Translations under genes and position numbers: made by a program | Source of the DNA: Calditrichota bacterium | GTDB taxonomy: Bacteria; Calditrichota; Calditrichia; Calditrichales; J004 | Assembly (NCBI GenBank): GCA_003696775.1 | Contig: RFFS01000095.1 | Coordinates: 1 to 36,113 of the forward strand | Direction of reading: 5' to 3' | Length of the DNA stretch: 36,113 nucleotides | Shown here: piece by piece, positions 33,297-36,113 of the stretch | Layout of the letters: each line of letters begins with the position of its first letter | Numbering within the stretch: position 1 is the stretch's first letter | The notes under the pieces: model-generated | The model's database searches: none | What the model saw: only the letters and a program-made list of their open reading frames with translations | What the model was told of the DNA's origin: nothing

Positions 33297-34730
33297 TTAA
33301 AAAATTGCTTTTAACAGATAGTATATGATGATGGCGCCAAACGCTCCGGCCGGCAGAGTCACCAACCATGATATGACGATATTGCTCACCACCTGCAGAT
33401 TCAGGGCCTTAATCCCCCTGGCAAATCCCACACCCAATACACCGCCCACGAGCGTATGCGTTGTACTGACAGGCAATCCTAATTTCGTGGCTACTACCAG
33501 AGTCATGGCCGTGGCAAATTCGGCGGAAAAACCACGCGTGGGCGTTAATTCGGTGATTTTTTTACCTATGGTCAACATCACACGCCAGCCCCAGGTGGCC
33601 AGACCAATGATGATGCCCACGCCACCCAGCCCCAACACCCAGGTTGGCACGGCGGACTTCATGACCACCGTATTGGATTTAAGAATGGTGATAACCGCCG
33701 CCAGCGGCCCCACGGCGTTGGCCACATCGTTGGCACCATGCGCAAAAGCCACAAAAGCGGCACTTAATATCTGTAAATAGACAAAAATGCGTTCAACCGC
33801 TTTATATTCCTTACTGTCTTTTTCGATCCCCACCTGCAGTTCCAGGTCTTTTTCAAACGACAGCAGTTCTTCCCGAATGGTATTCAGGCGGGTTTGTGCG
33901 GCGTCATCATCCACTTTATTAAGCGCCTTCTGCAAATGATTCAATGCCTTGTCCACCCGCTTGGCCACACTTGCTTTTTGGGGATTTTGCTTTTTTTGCG
34001 TCTCCACAATGTCTTCTTCGTTAATGCGTTTAAGCAACATTACGCTGATAAACGCGGCAACCAACCCCACGAGTAAGCCCACAACCAGCGCCTCGCCAAA
34101 TTCAAGGTTGAGATGCAGATTTTTCAGACCTTTAAATACCATAGCCAGGGTTAACACCAAAAAAACCATAAAAACGATAAATGGCGTAATTTTTTTAGCC
34201 GCCCGTATGGGTTGCGGGTTTTTGTAAATCAAATTGCGCAACATGGTGAAAATGGCAAATGCAATCGTACCGGAAAGCAAGGGCGAAACCACCCAACTGG
34301 CCACGATGGAACCAACCTTTCCCCAGTCGGCCGCCTGCATGCCGCCATACACTACGCCAAAACCCAAAACGGCGCCTACTATCGAATGGGTGGTGGAAAC
34401 CGGCCAGCCTTTATAAGAAGCGATTTGCAGCCAAACCGCCGCGGCCAGCAGGGCGCCAATCATGCCAAAAACCAGGTCCATTTCATGCCCCCCGGCAAAC
34501 AGTTGGGGGCTGATTATGCCTTTACGTATGGTTTGAGAAACATGCGAGCCAACAAAAAAAGCGCCGGCAAACTCCAGCACGGCAGCAAGAATAACCGCCC
34601 GCTTTACTGTTAACGCGCCGGAACCGACCGAAGTCCCCATGGCGTTGGCCACATCGTTGGCGCCTATGCTCCAGGCCATGTAAAACCCGGACACCAGGGC
34701 GATAATCATAAGAAGTGTCGTATATTCCAT
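33297..34730 (-). CDS. pit: PiT family inorganic phosphate transporter
   Basis: The protein has 477 residues with two inverted halves. Each carries the PiT signature: GANDVANA at 23-30 and again at 332-339, and VSTTHS at 111-116 with PVSTTHTLVGG in the second half. About ten membrane helices flank a hydrophilic cytoplasmic loop at 234-312 that is rich in charged and helical segments. It co-transports phosphate with a cation. The DUF47 gene stands just upstream, 10 bases apart, the usual pair in which the partner regulates transport. Confidence 0.94.
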   Translation of the reverse strand: MEYTTLLMIIALVSGFYMAWSIGANDVANAMGTSVGSGALTVKRAVILAAVLEFAGAFFVGSHVSQTIRKGIISPQLFAGGHEMDLVFGMIGALLAAAVWLQIASYKGWPVSTTHSIVGAVLGFGVVYGGMQAADWGKVGSIVASWVVSPLLSGTIAFAIFTMLRNLIYKNPQPIRAAKKITPFIVFMVFLVLTLAMVFKGLKNLHLNLEFGEALVVGLLVGLVAAFISVMLLKRINEEDIVETQKKQNPQKASVAKRVDKALNHLQKALNKVDDDAAQTRLNTIREELLSFEKDLELQVGIEKDSKEYKAVERIFVYLQILSAAFVAFAHGANDVANAVGPLAAVITILKSNTVVMKSAVPTWVLGLGGVGIIIGLATWGWRVMLTIGKKITELTPTRGFSAEFATAMTLVVATKLGLPVSTTHTLVGGVLGVGFARGIKALNLQVVSNIVISWLVTLPAGAFGAIIIYYLLKAIF

Positions 34731-34740
34731 TTCTTTACCC

Positions 34741-35415
34741 TTATGCGTTTTCGATTAACATGGCCACACGATGAGCCAGTCTTTCCGAGATATTACTCAT
34801 ATTTGCCAGATTACCCACCACATTCATCCATAAATGAAAACAGGTGTAATCCATTTCGTTTTCCATGTTATAAAGCTTTTTGAGTATGGCGTGCTGTAAC
34901 GTATCCGCTTCATGTTCCAAAACGGATATCTGGTAACTTTCATTCATCACCTTTTTCGCTTCGTTACCCGTAAAGGAATATTTTATCAATTCCTGTAAGC
35001 CGCCTATGAGCTGATGCGCGGCATGTACCGCTTCCAGATTCTTCTTTAAAAATTGATTCAATTCTTCCGAAAGCGCTTCCACGGGCCTGACCTTTTTCAA
35101 GGTCAGCAACACGGCAACATCTTCCGCTTTATCGGCAATTCCATCCTGCATCGAGAGTATTTGCAACAAATCCATGCGATTTATGGCCAGCAGCAAACCA
35201 CGCGGCAGGTTGTTACGGATATCATTTTTGGTCATATCCGCGGAATGTTCCAAACGGGATATCTCACTGGCGATTTCCTCCACCGCCTTAAAGTCCTCTT
35301 TGTTATGCGCCTCAAAGAGATCATTTAATTTATCCGCGCATTGTTTTACCTTTTCCATATGTGTTTGCAACAAACCAAAGGGGGATTTTGCAAACAGACT
35401 TTCAAGAATACTCAT
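34741..35415 (-). CDS. DUF47 / PhoU-like Pit accessory protein
   Basis: The protein has 224 residues, all helical, and matches the TIGR00153 / DUF47 type. Signs are SPFGLLQTHMEKVKQCADKL near 11-30, ASEISRLEHSADMTKNDIRN near 48-67, and ISVLEHEADTLQHAILKKLY near 163-182. The ExxxD/ExxxxD helices are like PhoU and could bind metal ions. The role is to control the phosphate transporter encoded next. AAGGAGAAG precedes the ATG, and a good promoter lies just upstream. Confidence 0.93.
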   Translation of the reverse strand: MSILESLFAKSPFGLLQTHMEKVKQCADKLNDLFEAHNKEDFKAVEEIASEISRLEHSADMTKNDIRNNLPRGLLLAINRMDLLQILSMQDGIADKAEDVAVLLTLKKVRPVEALSEELNQFLKKNLEAVHAAHQLIGGLQELIKYSFTGNEAKKVMNESYQISVLEHEADTLQHAILKKLYNMENEMDYTCFHLWMNVVGNLANMSNISERLAHRVAMLIENA

Positions 35416-35443
35416 AAGCTTCTCCTTATCCGTTTTAAATTAA

Positions 35444-35474
35444 AAAAGATAAGATGTAACATGCTTTATCCAAA
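35444..35474 (-). promoter_or_regulatory. Candidate promoter of the pit operon
   Basis: On the minus strand TTTG, 19 bases, TATCTTTT. The spacing is the classic one and only the last base of the second box differs. The leader is about 22 bases long. No Pho box like that of E. coli was seen. Confidence 0.5.
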
Positions 35475-35624
35475 ATAAATTTATTCTTGAATCTGTCTCT
35501 TTTCACTTCCCATAAAAATAAATTCATGTTTTTAACCATAATTAGTGAGCCGTCATTTTATTTTTTCTTTACAAGCAGATTGTTGATGGTATTAGAATGA
35601 TTGCATTATAAATGTCATATTAAA

Positions 35625-35660
35625 AACAACAAACCCCGCGTATTGGCGGGGTTTGTTGTT
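35625..35660 (-). terminator. Terminator of the T9SS cargo gene
   Basis: AACAACAAACCCCGC, 6 bases, GCGGGGTTTGTTGTT is a perfect 15-pair stem. On the minus strand TTT follows directly. It lies 18 bases after the cargo stop codon. Confidence 0.88.
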
Positions 35661-35677
35661 TAATCTTTTATGTTGAT

Positions 35678-36113
35678 TTATTTAATGAGCAACATGCGTT
35701 TACTTATTGTTTGATTACCGGCTTTGAGTACGTAAAAATAGTAACCACTGGCAAAACGATTGGCATCCCAGGTTATTTTATAAACCCCTGCGGTTTTAAC
35801 GCCATTCATTAACACGGCCACTTTTCTTCCTTGTATATCAAATATGGAAAGTTCAACATTTTCACGTTGAGTGAGTGAGAACTCAATGGTTGTAACCGGA
35901 TTAAACGGATTCGGGTAGTTTTGTTTGAGATTAAATCGTTTCGGAAGTGATTGGTTGTATTTAACCGAAATGATACCGGTCGGATAACCCGCCAGGTTTT
36001 GATAAGCCGGGCCATCGAAAGCCGGACGCGGATCCAAGCCGACATTTTGCGTACGGCTGATACCGGCAAGCTGCGGGTCTTCGAAGGTATTGCCGTGTGA
36101 CGCGTCCTGAAGA
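35678..36113 (-). CDS. Type IX secretion cargo protein, C-terminal part (partial)
   Basis: The frame is open to the right edge, so only the last 144 residues are seen. They include a DPRPAF segment followed by GPAYQNLAGYP. The last 90 residues are a Por secretion sorting domain of type A: QNYPNPFNPVTTIEFSL, then VELSIFDIQGRKVAVL, GVYKITWDA, GYYFYVLKAGNQ, and the ending KRMLLIK. The domain directs export through the outer membrane by the type IX system and is normally removed or anchored afterwards. An internal TTG near 36037 is not a start. The function of the cargo is outside the window. Confidence 0.88.
   Translation of the reverse strand, partial: LQDASHGNTFEDPQLAGISRTQNVGLDPRPAFDGPAYQNLAGYPTGIISVKYNQSLPKRFNLKQNYPNPFNPVTTIEFSLTQRENVELSIFDIQGRKVAVLMNGVKTAGVYKITWDANRFASGYYFYVLKAGNQTISKRMLLIK

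Overview
The window reads as a chromosomal fragment of a Gram-negative bacterium of the FCB group, most likely Calditrichota or a near relative (inference). Three things point there. A protein entering from the right edge ends in a type IX secretion (Por) sorting domain with the NYPNPFNP motif. A DUF4835 protein is present, a family typical of Bacteroidota and relatives. Several intergenic regions carry promoter-like pairs close to the Bacteroidota pattern (TTTG, 17-20 bases, TAnnTTTG). There are three lipobox lipoproteins, and lysA and alr fit a diaminopimelate peptidoglycan. I see no phage, insertion sequence, CRISPR array or rRNA. The content is mostly housekeeping and metabolic genes, plus one surface-polysaccharide cluster.

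Layout. 1-6382 (minus): four translationally coupled genes in the order YfhO-like membrane protein, family 4 glycosyltransferase, glucuronyl C5-epimerase-like protein, and an asparagine-synthase-like protein that lacks the catalytic Cys and runs off the left edge. 6717-11954 (plus): alpha/beta hydrolase, metallo-beta-lactamase-fold hydrolase, an orphan DNA methyltransferase, a small four-helix membrane protein and a lipoprotein amidohydrolase. 11975-13332 (minus): SGNH hydrolase, TPR protein and a small lipoprotein. 13750-21925 (plus): RNase G, lysA and alr, overlapping end to end; then DUF4835, a DusB-like tRNA dihydrouridine synthase, peptidase T, a DUF971 protein and an unknown 113-residue protein. 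21976-36113 (minus): tRNA-Thr(CGU); NfeD protease, slipin, TatT-like lipoprotein, TRAP solute receptor and Nif3 in one run; an AtuA (DUF1446) three-gene cluster; rhodanese plus a membrane protein; a POT peptide transporter; nicotinamidase; a YciO/TsaC-type protein; a PiT phosphate transporter with its DUF47 partner; and the tail of the type IX cargo protein.

The points most worth pursuing are these. The epimerase and Cys-less amidotransferase pair may make an amidated uronic acid polymer. The DNA methyltransferase N-terminal half looks like a degenerate copy of its own catalytic half. TatT and the TRAP receptor lack a permease and sit behind NfeD and slipin. The AtuA cluster carries an unknown third subunit. 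All calls come from reading the sequence; no database search was run.
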